A program made the position numbers and the translations under genes. From positions 124,001 through 188,000 of the forward strand of contig JAKULF010000001.1 of NCBI GenBank assembly GCA_022661535.1: a stretch of DNA of 64,000 nucleotides, read 5' to 3'. Below the pieces are notes generated by a model that worked only from the letters and a program-made list of their open reading frames with translations, did no database searches and was not told the DNA's origin. Of the stretch, positions 36,387 through 46,368 are shown one piece after another. Each line of letters begins with the position of its first letter. Positions within the stretch are counted from its first letter, which is position 1. This DNA comes from Eutypa lata (Eukaryota > Ascomycota > Sordariomycetes > Xylariales > Diatrypaceae).

Positions 36387-36514
36387 CATCCTATACGATC
36401 ACTATGGACTTTCTCATGTGTAGGCTAGAATACCATCCTATCTTTGAATGTCACACCGAGATTATGTCAACCAAGAGATCGAGTACCCCAATCACCTATT
36501 GGTCAGTCAGCTGG

Positions 36515-36522
36515 TCCGCGGA
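36515..36522. promoter_or_regulatory. TCCGCGGA palindrome, candidate Zn2Cys6 binding site
   Basis: The core lies in a 12-bp perfect palindrome, GGTCCGCGGACC (36513-36524). TCCGCGGA is the form of the yeast pleiotropic drug response element bound by Pdr1/Pdr3, both Zn2Cys6 proteins. Position in the divergent promoter fits control of the SDR, the regulator, or both. Confidence 0.5.
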
Positions 36523-36697
36523 CCTCATTATCGCTGACCCCACCACCCCACTTATCATATATGTTGTCGTTGGTAAGCAGTCCAGCAAACCAAGACTCGA
36601 ATTCAGTTGAATCATTGGTAATCTCTTGAGCTTCGAGTTCTGCCACAAACCCGAAGCTACAGGGCATGCTCGATACGCCATTGAGTTTAATCTCAAA

Positions 36698-38735
36698 ATG
36701 CCCCGGACATCTGAGGATACACGCATAGTCCGCGGACTAGAGAAGCGCAAGGTACGTATATAAACTTGGCCCGTTCTATTATGCTCGGGGAGGTTGTATT
36801 AACAGAACGAAGGCGTGCGACCTCTGTCATATAAAGAAGATTAGATGCGATGCAGGGAAGCCCACGTGTTCCCACTGCGTTATATATGGCGCCCAATGTG
36901 CTTATACTCCGCACATTAAAAGGAGGCGGAAAGAGGTCCAAGTCCAAACGAAGTACGCGCTGCTTCGATAGTCATAGAGAGCTAGACTGACATGTGACCT
37001 CAGTGTGGCAGTTGCATCCAGCCTGGGGGAAGCACTCACTCATCCAGAGTCGAAATCCCAGGGCCTTAGCTCATCTGGTCAAGCCAGAACATTGTTCACA
37101 GAGACTCCTGCTCCTAGTCTCCCATCCTTACCAGAGCTTCTCCCTATAATCCATGACTACTTCGCCAACCTCAACAGTATCACCCCTCTCTTTGATGAGA
37201 ATACATTTATGCGGATGCTCAAAGAAAACAACCCCTTCAGCCATCAAGTTCCAGTCCTCGTTGCAGCGGTCAACGTAATCCTAGCACTAACCTACCTACA
37301 CCGTGCAACGAAACACTCTCCTATCCCCTTTTCGGACCCAGAAACATGCATCTCAAACGCCCGATCCATTATGAACAGCCTGGCAGCCGGCCATCACGAT
37401 CTCCTTGCTCTTCAGGTCCTGCTCGGACTCGTAATGCTCAACCTCGGAACGCTGGGCCTCTCAACCGCTAGCTCCCTCATAGGCAGCGCCATCAAGCTCG
37501 CACACAAACTGCGTCTCCACAATAGCAGAACGAACGCCCTGTTAGACGACGCGACCTCTCTCCAACGAGCCCGCGTCTTCTGGATTGCCTATATCCTCGA
37601 CAGGGACATAAGCTTCCGCAGGTGTGACCCGCCCCTGCAACAAGAGAACGACCACGACATTGCGGTCCCATATTCTTCTCAGGGGAGAGGCCTCGTTCGC
37701 TTCGTAACTGCCAGTGGTGCTGAAGTTTACCTTGACCTCTTTCAGACCTGGGTAAACCTTGCACGTATCCAAGGCGATATCTACGAGCAGCTATACTCGG
37801 TCCGTGCCGAGACCCAGCCTCTCGACACACAGCGGCGCAACAAGGATTTGATCCACCTGATGCTAAGGGAGTGGCTGGCAACCATCCCCGCGGAGCTCCA
37901 CCCCGACCGGTTTTCAGGCTTGTCCCCGGAGCCAGCGGCGGGCCAGCTCGTTGTTCTGTATTTTACCTACTTGGCTTGCTTCCTGCAGACACATAGAGTT
38001 GGGTCACACGATGCTGAATGGATCGCGCGGCTCGTGAACTACAGTCAGTCGGTCGTCGAGTCTGCGGATCCGGGACTGGAGCCGGACTTCTCCTTCATGT
38101 CGGCGCTTCCCCCGTTTATAGAGCCCTCGACAGTCTGGGCGGAGGTCGTGGGCGCGGCAAGAGAGTGCATAAAGCTCTTTCGGGTGATAGACCAGGATGA
38201 TTCCAAGCTAATCTGGTACCTACACACCCCTCCCCCCTTATTTCGCTCTCCACGTTTCATGTACCTATTACTACATTTCTTGAGCATACCTACATGCATA
38301 CATACAAAAACTAACTTCAAGAGCGACACCAACCGCAGGAACGTAGCATGCACCTACATAGCATCAGCCCTCGTCTTGATAGCCAACGCGCTAACGGTCT
38401 CGGAGCACCGGTGCTCGGCCGACACCGACGCGCAGCTCATCGCAGAAGCCCTGGCGTTCTTCGAGCGCAGCACCGCCCTGGTGCCGGGCTGCGTCGGCTT
38501 CCGCAAGATGCATGCGGCGTGCGCGGAGCTAAGCTGCCGGGCGCGCATCGCGCGGGCCCGGTTCGCTCTGGATCTGGGCGGTCCGAGCAAGCCGGCGTCG
38601 GTGGCATGGCTCGAGGCGGAGGCGCGCCGGAGCGCGGGACACTCGGCGCTCGCGCTCGTCGAGGCCTTCACGACGGCTGAGGTGAAACCTTTTGGTGCCG
38701 CGGTTGTGGCAGGGCGCATATCCGCACCTACATAA
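36698..38735 (+). CDS. Zn2Cys6 transcription factor with fungal_trans domain, about 605-641 aa
   Basis: Exons: 36698-36751, 36813-36952, 37004-38735. The zinc cluster ACDLCHIKKIRCDAGKPTC plus SHCVIYGAQC has the spacing C-x2-C-x6-C-x6-C-x2-C-x6-C and binds two zinc ions. It is followed by a basic linker (KRRRKEV). The middle region, 'LPIIHDYFANLNSITPLFDE', 'LVMLNLGTLGLSTASSLIGS' and 'ARVFWIAYILDRDISFRRC', is the fungal_trans (MHR) domain. A further 108-nt intron (38216-38323, CTAAC near its end) is likely; it is a multiple of three, so the frame stays open either way. For the first intron I used the second AG (36811-36812) because it keeps the frame; the N-terminus is the least certain part. 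Nuclear regulator, probably of the neighbouring SDR and perhaps other cluster genes. The last 300 bp are very GC-rich. Confidence 0.85.
36729..36736. promoter_or_regulatory. Second TCCGCGGA palindrome
   Basis: Inside a 14-bp perfect palindrome TAGTCCGCGGACTA (36726-36739). It falls in the proposed first coding exon of the regulator, which leaves open whether that exon is coding or leader. Confidence 0.45.
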
Positions 38736-39096
38736 TATCATGTGTTCAGATTATGTAAAGGATTTTTTAAGCAAGAGGAGTTCTGTTGGGCTCTACGTAC
38801 ATTTTTCTGTTACTTCGCGCAGGCTGGGGTGGGTTTCCATTTAGTAGGATCAGTTGTTTTTTGAGTATGCAAACATTAAATTATTATTATTAAGTACTCT
38901 TCCATGCGACCATGATAATAGTCGGCAGGGTTCATATTTCATCAGACATAAGTATACGTAAATCGTCTCTGGTCAAATCCAGGGTTTGTACTTGGAAGTT
39001 GACCATTACCTCCTAGCGGAGTCCATATAATATGATTCACACGCTCTTGTAGAAAATAGGTGAAATACCGGGGGCCACTCTGCAATTCATCTCTTT
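38736..39096. other. Convergent 3' spacer
   Basis: 361 bp, AT-rich, between the regulator and the secreted-protein gene. Nothing recognised. Confidence 0.5.
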
Positions 39097-39702
39097 TTAC
39101 GTCACGCACGATATCATAGTAACGGAGTCGTGGTTCCAGCTTGCACCATCGGGAAGCGGCTCCAGGGTCGCGCACTCTGGCACGAAAGTGACGGACACGC
39201 AGTCGTCCGGGATCTCCTCGCCCTCGTACAGGAACCTCGGCGCGACTATGTCGGAGGGGCCGGATGGGAAGACGAACTCCCGCGGGCAGATTATGTACGT
39301 CCCGCCATCAGCGGGCCCCGTCAGCGCCGGGTAGACCTGGAGCCCCTTCGTCGTGCTGCCGACGACGAGACCGACGTTGTGCTCGTCCGGATAGCTGCTG
39401 TCGAATTCTGTCGGCCCTTGCACGAACAGGCTGATCGGATAGACGCCAATGATGTCGTGCACGACTGTGGCCCCTCCCTCGGTGTTGTTCAGGTAATATG
39501 TCGAGGGCTCTTCGCTCGTGACTGCGATGTAGCTGCCCTGTGACACTCTGAGTCCGGATAAATACTGTCCACTGACCGACGGCGTCAGGTCTTTTGTCGG
39601 GTCGTTGAGCTGGACGCGCAGGTTGAAGCCATCTGACTTCTTCTGACAGGGTGCAGCAAGCGTTGCCCCAAGAAGAGCGGCAGTGATTAGGAAGCGCTGC
39701 AT
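39097..39702 (-). CDS. Small secreted protein, 201 aa (DUF7907-like)
   Basis: Intact ORF with a classical signal peptide (MQRFLITAALLGATLA, cleavage near residue 17). The mature part has few Cys (C19, one in 'YIICPREF', 'PDDC', 'PEC' and 'ISC'), and a start 'FNLRVQLNDPTKDLTPSVSG' that resembles a mould-specific secreted domain (DUF7907); this match is from memory of the pattern and is modest. One N-glycosylation site (NNT). Likely extracellular; could be a cell-wall or effector-type protein. A TATA-like TTATATATT sequence lies at 39768-39775, about 66 bp upstream of the start codon. Confidence 0.75.
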   Translation of the reverse strand: MQRFLITAALLGATLAAPCQKKSDGFNLRVQLNDPTKDLTPSVSGQYLSGLRVSQGSYIAVTSEEPSTYYLNNTEGGATVVHDIIGVYPISLFVQGPTEFDSSYPDEHNVGLVVGSTTKGLQVYPALTGPADGGTYIICPREFVFPSGPSDIVAPRFLYEGEEIPDDCVSVTFVPECATLEPLPDGASWNHDSVTMISCVT

Positions 39703-40637
39703 TATGTATGGTATTTGACTGGTTGACTGATTGTTTGTCTATGTTGGCTGGGTGATTAACTAAGTGTTATATATTCACGTTGCCATCTACCACCTGATTA
39801 TATCAAACATCAGCATGTGGAGAGCATAATCTCTTTAGTTGGTGCTTATATAGGCCTGCCCAGCCACCGCGCCACCAGCCGTTCCCGCGGAAGGGTGCCT
39901 GAACACGAACTTCCACTCAGCGGCCTGACGTAATTCTACTCAACTTAGGTACGTAGTATGCGCCACTCCGCTTGCGTCCTTTAAGGATCCTAGAGGGGCC
40001 TTGCTGTTGTCTATCGATACGAGAACCCCTTATTAATAGTCACTGTATTGTCGCTATCGATTTCCCGATCGAGAGTTATTTCACGATGAAGGATCCGAAC
40101 AACAAAGTGCACTCACTGTACTTTACGTTCATAGCGTGATACGTGCGAACTAGCCTCACGCGAAAACCCCCACCACATAATTCGAATCCGCCCACTACCT
40201 TTTAGTCCTCGACTTATGCGTCTACCATTGGGTGACGAACAGGTGCCTACCCCCGGAAACCCAAGAAAAAGAGTATTGAGTGACAGGTCGCGTTTGTAGA
40301 GGATAACTGTCGAGTTGTTAAATTAGATTAAATGACGCCCATACCAAATACCGCAGGCAGCATAGAATACCACTTTGCGCAAGATGGAATTGCATTGTTG
40401 TCTAGAGTAGGGCTGAGTTCAATCTTCCAGATTTCTCTTACATCATAGTTGGTAGATTTCCGAGCAACATAAGGTTGTGTGTGACCCTCGCACGAGTCTG
40501 AGAAAAGGGCGTTCATCCTACTAGACTTTCAACTATGATGCCAAAACACCGCATTTCCGTACCTCCCTGAGCATTGTTGCAGATGAAACTCTAAGCCCAA
40601 CTTGCATCCTGCTCCCCCTCAATATTATCGATTCAAA
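39703..40637. other. Intergenic
   Basis: 935 bp, promoter of the secreted protein at the left; the rest shows no gene. A 62-codon minus frame at 40328-40516 lacks features. Confidence 0.5.
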
Positions 40638-43133
40638 TCAAATTATCCTGATTATATCTCTAACCGATTGTGCCATCCAATTCACACCACCGTTATAAAC
40701 GCTAGCAAATGCCTCTGGTTGCCTAACGATTCCGACCCTACGGTAGGTAGGGAACTTCGCCTCCACTTGCGATAGAGACTGGAGAACCAAACAGACATCG
40801 GGATGGATCAGAAGTAAATGTAGTTCTGCCGAGTCGGCAATATGATTGGGGCCTTCCTCGCTCAAGATATAGTCTGCGAAGAATGGCAGCTCGAGGCTGC
40901 CGGTAAAGGCGATCTCATATTTGAGGTGGTCCTGTACACTCTCGCGGGGGTCGTTTGTAAGCCATGGCCGCGTCCAGACGTACTGCAGCCGCACGACACG
41001 GATGAAGCCTCCGACGACAACTTCACCCGAGGTGACTTCCCCGAAGGGGTTCTCACCCCTCGACTCTACAGACCAGGACTTCCAAGTTGGCTTGTACAGG
41101 AGCCAGGGTATAACCTCCGGTCTGGTAACCTCTATCCGCAGGTCACTCCAGTAGCTAACAGCACCATCAATGGAAGTCCATGACCAAGAAGGCCCACGAT
41201 TTTTATCAATCACCTGGCGGGGTCCGTTCTTGAGTGCGCGAACCCTCCAGGTAAGATCGGATGGGAAAGTCGTACTCCACAACCCGGCGAGGTACCGCCC
41301 CAGGTGAGGAGATGCTCTATTTGCCAACCCAGACAGTGCCGGTAGGCGGTCGGTCTCTTTACTTAGTTGCAGTGATGAATATTGGCCGACGATCGCCTGC
41401 CATTGCCTAGAGGATACCGGTTGCTTATTTTGTACTTCGAATAGCCATTTGTCAATGGAGTATGGCAAGAGAGATTCCGAGTCGGCAGATGCGCCGCCGG
41501 TGACCCGCTGGAAAATTCGCTGAAAGTAACCTTCGCCCGGTGATTCACCTAAGATCCGCGCGGGAAATTTTCCAAACGTTTCTTCGGCCGATAGTCTGGA
41601 GGGAGTTATTGAGGAAACAGATACGGGTCTTGAACGGTTCTCTCCTGGAAGTTCTACAGAATCAGCTGGATCTGGCTCATGATCCGGCATGTTGTCTTCA
41701 GATCTGTCCCCGAAGTTCAGCAGATGGTATTTAATATAGCTTGCAGGGAGTGTGAGGAGCTCTGGTAGGAGGGCACCTTTTGGCGTTGAGGCCTGGGCGC
41801 GTGATTCAGGAAGTATGTCACTGTCGACGATATCGTTGAATAGCTCTCTCGGGTTCTTAGAATCCGAAAGACCGCCACATTCGCAAACCATATCCGTGTT
41901 GCATTCCCAAATCATCTCCTCCGCACAGAAGTGCAGCACTCGGGAGGAGAGGATCCGTTCTTGGAAAACCCAACCACGGGTGAGAAGGGGGTGTAGGCGC
42001 ATCGTCTGCTCGCTGACATGGCCTTCCCAATGATGTGCCTTTTCACGTACTCTGATGATAGGGCTCCGCCTAGAAGTTGCTTTGGAGAAGAAGGATAGAA
42101 GACATGAAGTAGTCTGGCCCAATAGGGAGCGCGGTCTTTTCTTTTGGCGTCTCATAAGAACCGACTCTTCATCAAGGCTGTATTCTAGCTTAGAGTGTTG
42201 ATCATGGGGGAAGCAACCTGCGGAACCGGAGCTGGAACTCGTTGCTGCTAGGGTGATATGTGAATTCTGATATATATCTGCCATTACAGCAGCTTCCTTC
42301 TGCCAATCTGCAGCATCATCTTGAACTATACACAATGCATCGATCCACAGATAACGGATGTCAATAGCCAGGCAGAATTGGATACTGTCTCGAAACGTCT
42401 GAGGAATCTCGGACCACGAGATGCCATTTTTGTGCTTGTCCAAGGTGGCTTTAGTCGTGATGCACCTTTGGTGAGAGCCCCATCGATGACTCAATGTAGC
42501 ATACTCGGCAGTCATCTTTGAGTTTTCTAGAAGACGTACGGAGACATCCCCTGATGGTGAAGGTTGGAGAGCCAGAATTCGTTTCGGTAGCGCGGTTTTT
42601 CTGCCACGAGGGCAAAGTGAATGCTTGGATAAGCAAGTTTGTAATTTGTCATTCACCCATTTCAACCCATTTTGTGAGAGTGGATGGTCAGAAATCGAAG
42701 GCCTCGTCTTGATTGAGTTGATGTGAATTGCACTCTTCAAGTTCACATTGATGAAGCTGCCCCGTTTGGTATGGTAGCCAACGTTGCTACCCTGTTCTGG
42801 ATAGAATAACTCGAGAATCCTCTTTGGTTTCTCTGATCTGAAGTATATCTCTAACGACAGGGTGTCCCGAGCAGTAGATAGACCGTATACATAAACCCGG
42901 GCAATGTCATCAACAAGAGACCAGGCTAACGGTCTCGAGTCTAGCAACTGCGCCTCACCAAATCGAGTGACAGCATCAAGGATAAGTGCACAAGAACTGC
43001 ACCCATCTATCTCTACTGAATGAAGAAGTTCCTCAGGCCGAAATTCAAGAGCAAGTCGTACATCCTCGTCTTTCTTCTTTTCCAGTCCGTTGCAGAGACT
43101 ACATATTGACGGCAACGTCTTCTGTGGGGCCAT
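40638..43133 (-). CDS. HET-domain (heterokaryon incompatibility-type) protein, 831 aa
   Basis: Single-exon ORF. Residues about 211-400 form the HET domain: YATLSHRWGS, 'KNGISWSEIPQTFRDSIQFC', 'IRYLWIDALCIVQDDAADW', 'AVMADIYQNSHITLAATSS'. The N-terminus has two CxxC pairs (C11/C14 and C45/C48), a common arrangement in this family. Downstream, 'RGWVFQERILSSRVLHFCAEEMIWEC' is the conserved second block, followed by a 400-residue variable C-terminus without recognisable repeats. HET proteins trigger regulated cell death on non-self recognition between hyphae or act in other signalling; the partner cannot be deduced. The C-terminus lacks WD40, ankyrin or TPR repeats. Confidence 0.92.
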   Translation of the reverse strand: MAPQKTLPSICSLCNGLEKKKDEDVRLALEFRPEELLHSVEIDGCSSCALILDAVTRFGEAQLLDSRPLAWSLVDDIARVYVYGLSTARDTLSLEIYFRSEKPKRILELFYPEQGSNVGYHTKRGSFINVNLKSAIHINSIKTRPSISDHPLSQNGLKWVNDKLQTCLSKHSLCPRGRKTALPKRILALQPSPSGDVSVRLLENSKMTAEYATLSHRWGSHQRCITTKATLDKHKNGISWSEIPQTFRDSIQFCLAIDIRYLWIDALCIVQDDAADWQKEAAVMADIYQNSHITLAATSSSSGSAGCFPHDQHSKLEYSLDEESVLMRRQKKRPRSLLGQTTSCLLSFFSKATSRRSPIIRVREKAHHWEGHVSEQTMRLHPLLTRGWVFQERILSSRVLHFCAEEMIWECNTDMVCECGGLSDSKNPRELFNDIVDSDILPESRAQASTPKGALLPELLTLPASYIKYHLLNFGDRSEDNMPDHEPDPADSVELPGENRSRPVSVSSITPSRLSAEETFGKFPARILGESPGEGYFQRIFQRVTGGASADSESLLPYSIDKWLFEVQNKQPVSSRQWQAIVGQYSSLQLSKETDRLPALSGLANRASPHLGRYLAGLWSTTFPSDLTWRVRALKNGPRQVIDKNRGPSWSWTSIDGAVSYWSDLRIEVTRPEVIPWLLYKPTWKSWSVESRGENPFGEVTSGEVVVGGFIRVVRLQYVWTRPWLTNDPRESVQDHLKYEIAFTGSLELPFFADYILSEEGPNHIADSAELHLLLIHPDVCLVLQSLSQVEAKFPTYRRVGIVRQPEAFASVYNGGVNWMAQSVRDIIRII

Positions 43134-43722
43134 AGCTGGACAAGAGGCCGAGGACGGTGAAAGACTCTAGACTGACTGACGAGCCGAATCACCCTCTTCT
43201 TCTATGAGAAATCGTTTCGACAAAATGCGAATTGGCATACTTGCATGAAATTCAGCCCTTTGCTTACTCGCTTACTCTCACGGCTTAGCTAGTAATACTA
43301 GGTACCTACACTGGGCCATGATGACTACTTAGAGCCAAAATATAAAAGCGGGTATCAGTTTCCAAGTTCGTGCGTATATATGAAGGCTTACGTTATGAAA
43401 GATACGTTAGAAAAGCACCATTTAATATACTGTCGAAATAACATTGACGTTGTCATCAAAGTACCCTTACAGACTTAATAGAGCGATTCTTGTTTTCTTC
43501 TTGAGGACCGAATACCTGACATCAGAAAGCGCCAAGTCTGGCCTGGTCAAAAGGGAGAACCCCTTCGGCTATTTTGATCCCTCCTTATTTACTTGCAACT
43601 CCACTCCTACCTAGCACTACATCTTTCAGATCCTTTCCGCCTAAGTATTCATAAACTTCATTTCATCAAATTTTCGCGTTAAGTTCCCTACCTCGTATAT
43701 ACACATCAGCTGACAAGGCAAT
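43134..43722. other. Intergenic
   Basis: 589 bp; promoter of the HET gene at left, 3' flank of the glyoxalase at right. No features recognised. Confidence 0.5.
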
Positions 43723-45353
43723 CTAGAAGTTATCTGCCCCAGTGAACCTCTCGTTTTGAACGAGCTCGATCCAGTAGCCGTCCGGGTCTAGTAGGAATGC
43801 GACGTTCTTCATGCGACCGTCTGTGAGGCGTTTCTTCCAGTTCACGCTCAGGCCCTCGAACCGTTGGCAAGCGGCGTCGAGGTTATCGACAGAGACGCCT
43901 ACGTAGACATTAGCACACAATCCCCATATATCACTCATTCTCTGGCTCATAACAGGATAACATTACGACCAGGATCTTTGATATCGCGTCTAGCTAACTC
44001 GGACAGGGCAAGGAGAGAGGAACTCACAGATGTGCCCGAAACCCTGCGGCTCCGCGTTACCGTCGTGGTATTTGAAACTCTCGTCCTTTTCTGTCCCGTA
44101 GTTCCACGTGAGCTCTAGTAGACCCTCTCGGTTTCCCGTGAAGCCGTCCTCGGGGGCGCTGCCGTAGCCAAGGAAGTAAAGGTTGAAACCCGCAGCGGAC
44201 TGCTCTACCGTCCGAAGCAGCGTCATTCCAAGGACCTCCTGGTAGTATTTAAGCGACTTCTCGGCGTCCTTGACTCGGATCATGGTATGGTTCTGTGTAC
44301 TCATCATTAGCTCCTAACCGCACTTTCCATCTATCTATTCGTTTATTCGAGCCTCTTCCACCCATTATCAACTGTTCGACCACTGGTCGATCGAAAATAT
44401 CGAGAGGAAAAGAAAACCCGGAAATGAATAAAGATAAAACCATCCCGCTCACGCCCCTACTCACCATACGATACGTGCCAGGGTCCGTCGTCGCATCCTG
44501 CTCCTCAGGGTCATCGGCGCCCTTGCTTCCGGGCCTCTGGCTGATGATCTCGACCCAGTAGCCGTCGGGATCGAGGGCGAAAGCGATATGCTTCATGCGG
44601 CCGTCGGTGAGCTTCTTCTGGAACCCGTAGCCCGCGTCCTCGAGGCGGCGGCACGCGGCCTGGATGCGGTCGACGCTGACGCAGACGTGGCCGAAGCCGC
44701 GGTGCGGCTCGGCGTTGCCGTTGTTGGCCTTGAAGTTTGGATCGTCTTCGCTGCCGTAGTTCTTTTTTTAGTAAAAACAAGTTAGTACCTAAGTTTTCAT
44801 ACCTTGTAGAAAGTTCTACAACAGAACACTGGTTTTTCAGTACTTACGTGTGTCAGCTCGATGACGCCCTCGCGGTCGAACACGCCGTTTCCGTGCGATG
44901 CGGCCCCGGGCCCGTCGTACGCTAGGAAGTAGAGGTCGAACTTATTGTCGGGGAAGGACAGCTTCTTCACTAGGCTCATGCCTAGGAACTCGTAGAACTT
45001 GACTGCAGCACACGGGACGAATAAGCAAGACTGAGGTCGTTTTCGTAACAGTTGGTTTGTTTCATGGTCCTTGGTGACCTCCTTTTAACCCCCGCCTACG
45101 ATTGTCATGAGACCCTCTGCTATTTCCTCAACCACTATCTTCAATGCGACTTCAGGCGAATTAAAGCCCTCCCTAACTAGGAACGGGTATAAAACGTACC
45201 GGACGCTTTGGGGTCCTTCACTCGAAGCCTGTAGTCCGAGAGTAGATTAGTATCATATTATACCACCTCTGGACAAAAAAGGAGATTGCTACAGTAGGAT
45301 CCTTACATCGAGTGGTTGAACTTATAGTTCTTGGTATCTGTTGTCGTAGCCAT
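43723..45353 (-). CDS. glo1: Lactoylglutathione lyase (glyoxalase I), two-domain, 322 aa
   Basis: Six exons: 45353-45307, 45228-45200, 45002-44848, 44761-44465, 44292-44028, 43898-43723, all in phase. Two glyoxalase domains in tandem. Each has a full metal-ligand set: first domain His in 'HSMLRVKD', Glu in 'VIELTHNYG', His in 'GFGHVCV', Glu in 'GYWVEII'; second domain His in 'NHTMIRVKD', Glu in 'LLELTWNYG', His in 'GFGHICV', Glu in 'GYWIELV'. The enzyme isomerises the hemithioacetal of methylglyoxal and glutathione to S-lactoylglutathione in the cytosol. Length and layout match yeast Glo1 (326 aa). The first three exons are small, one only 29 nt. Confidence 0.95.
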
Positions 45354-46368
45354 GGTTGTCGCGAGCCCTCGGAAAACGCCTAGATGAACTTGATTAACGA
45401 TTCAAATCTCGAGAGAATTTATTTAGACAAGTTGTCGTCGCAACGGGTAATGCCAACTTCGATCGGTATGTTAAAGAAGTAGTAGAAGCTTCTGGGTGGG
45501 CGACTAAAGGCAACTAACTCACCCAATGACGATAGCGATGGTGTACCTGTTGCTGCTGTTCGACTTGACAGAAGAGATGATTGTAAATTGATTCTCCGTA
45601 AGGCGCGCAAGTAATACATAAGATAGCTATGCGTTACCATGGGTCTAGCAATATTCAATAAATGCAGTAACCCCCGCAACTAAGTAAGAAAGAAACCCTT
45701 GAGATCCCACGTTTCGATAGAATTCTCATGTCCCACAATGGCGGGACGAACGTAGCTACATCTGAATTACGGCCCCCATTACCCAAATGACGTCGACCCC
45801 GCAGCAGGATCGCACCCCACACTCAACTACGTATCTAGACACACATGCAGTCGGGAGCTTCTGCCGAACCACAAATATAAAACGGGATACGTGGGTCAAG
45901 TATTTCACGATATCTACGAACTACTACCTAGAGCTCTCATTAAGAATATTATGATGCTCTTGCTGTTAGATCACTCTGAGAATTTAAGTATTCGAGATAC
46001 TCAAATAGTGTCAAGACATACGATTTTCCCTAGACATTTCCTATTTACGTTAAAAGACAAACAAAACAGAAAAACGAAAAACGAACCCGGCCGGGAACGC
46101 CACTCTACTTCCCCAGAACCGCCCTTTTTATTTTGCTCCCACCTGCCGTATCTTACACTGAAATATTGAGAAACAAGGTGACCATAGGAATCGCTGGTAT
46201 CCGCATGAATATGAGAAAGAGAGAAAGAAAATCGATGGTTATCGGGGTCGCTTCCTGAAGCGGGTAGATTTCAGGCCTGAGTATCAAATTGGGGTTCAAA
46301 GATGCATAAAGCTAGGATGCCGGTGACAGCAAAGAAAATAAATAATCGTAAGAACCGAACGATATTAG
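45354..46368. other. Intergenic
   Basis: 1 kb with AT-rich spacer and the 5' region of glyoxalase at left, 3' flank of the antiporter at right. An open frame at 45891-46169 has no recognisable features. Confidence 0.5.

Larger units (their letters stand above)
36135..36697. other. Divergent promoter between SDR and Zn2Cys6 regulator
   Basis: Spacer of 563 bp with one perfect and one near-perfect TCCGCGGA palindrome (listed). A frame at 36347-36610 is open but without features; it may be untranslated leader or an earlier exon of the regulator. Confidence 0.5.

Noticed and set aside
15089..38735. Naming this a pisatin-detoxification or trichothecene cluster
   Set aside because: P450 family resemblance does not establish substrate; no marker enzymes of those pathways are present.
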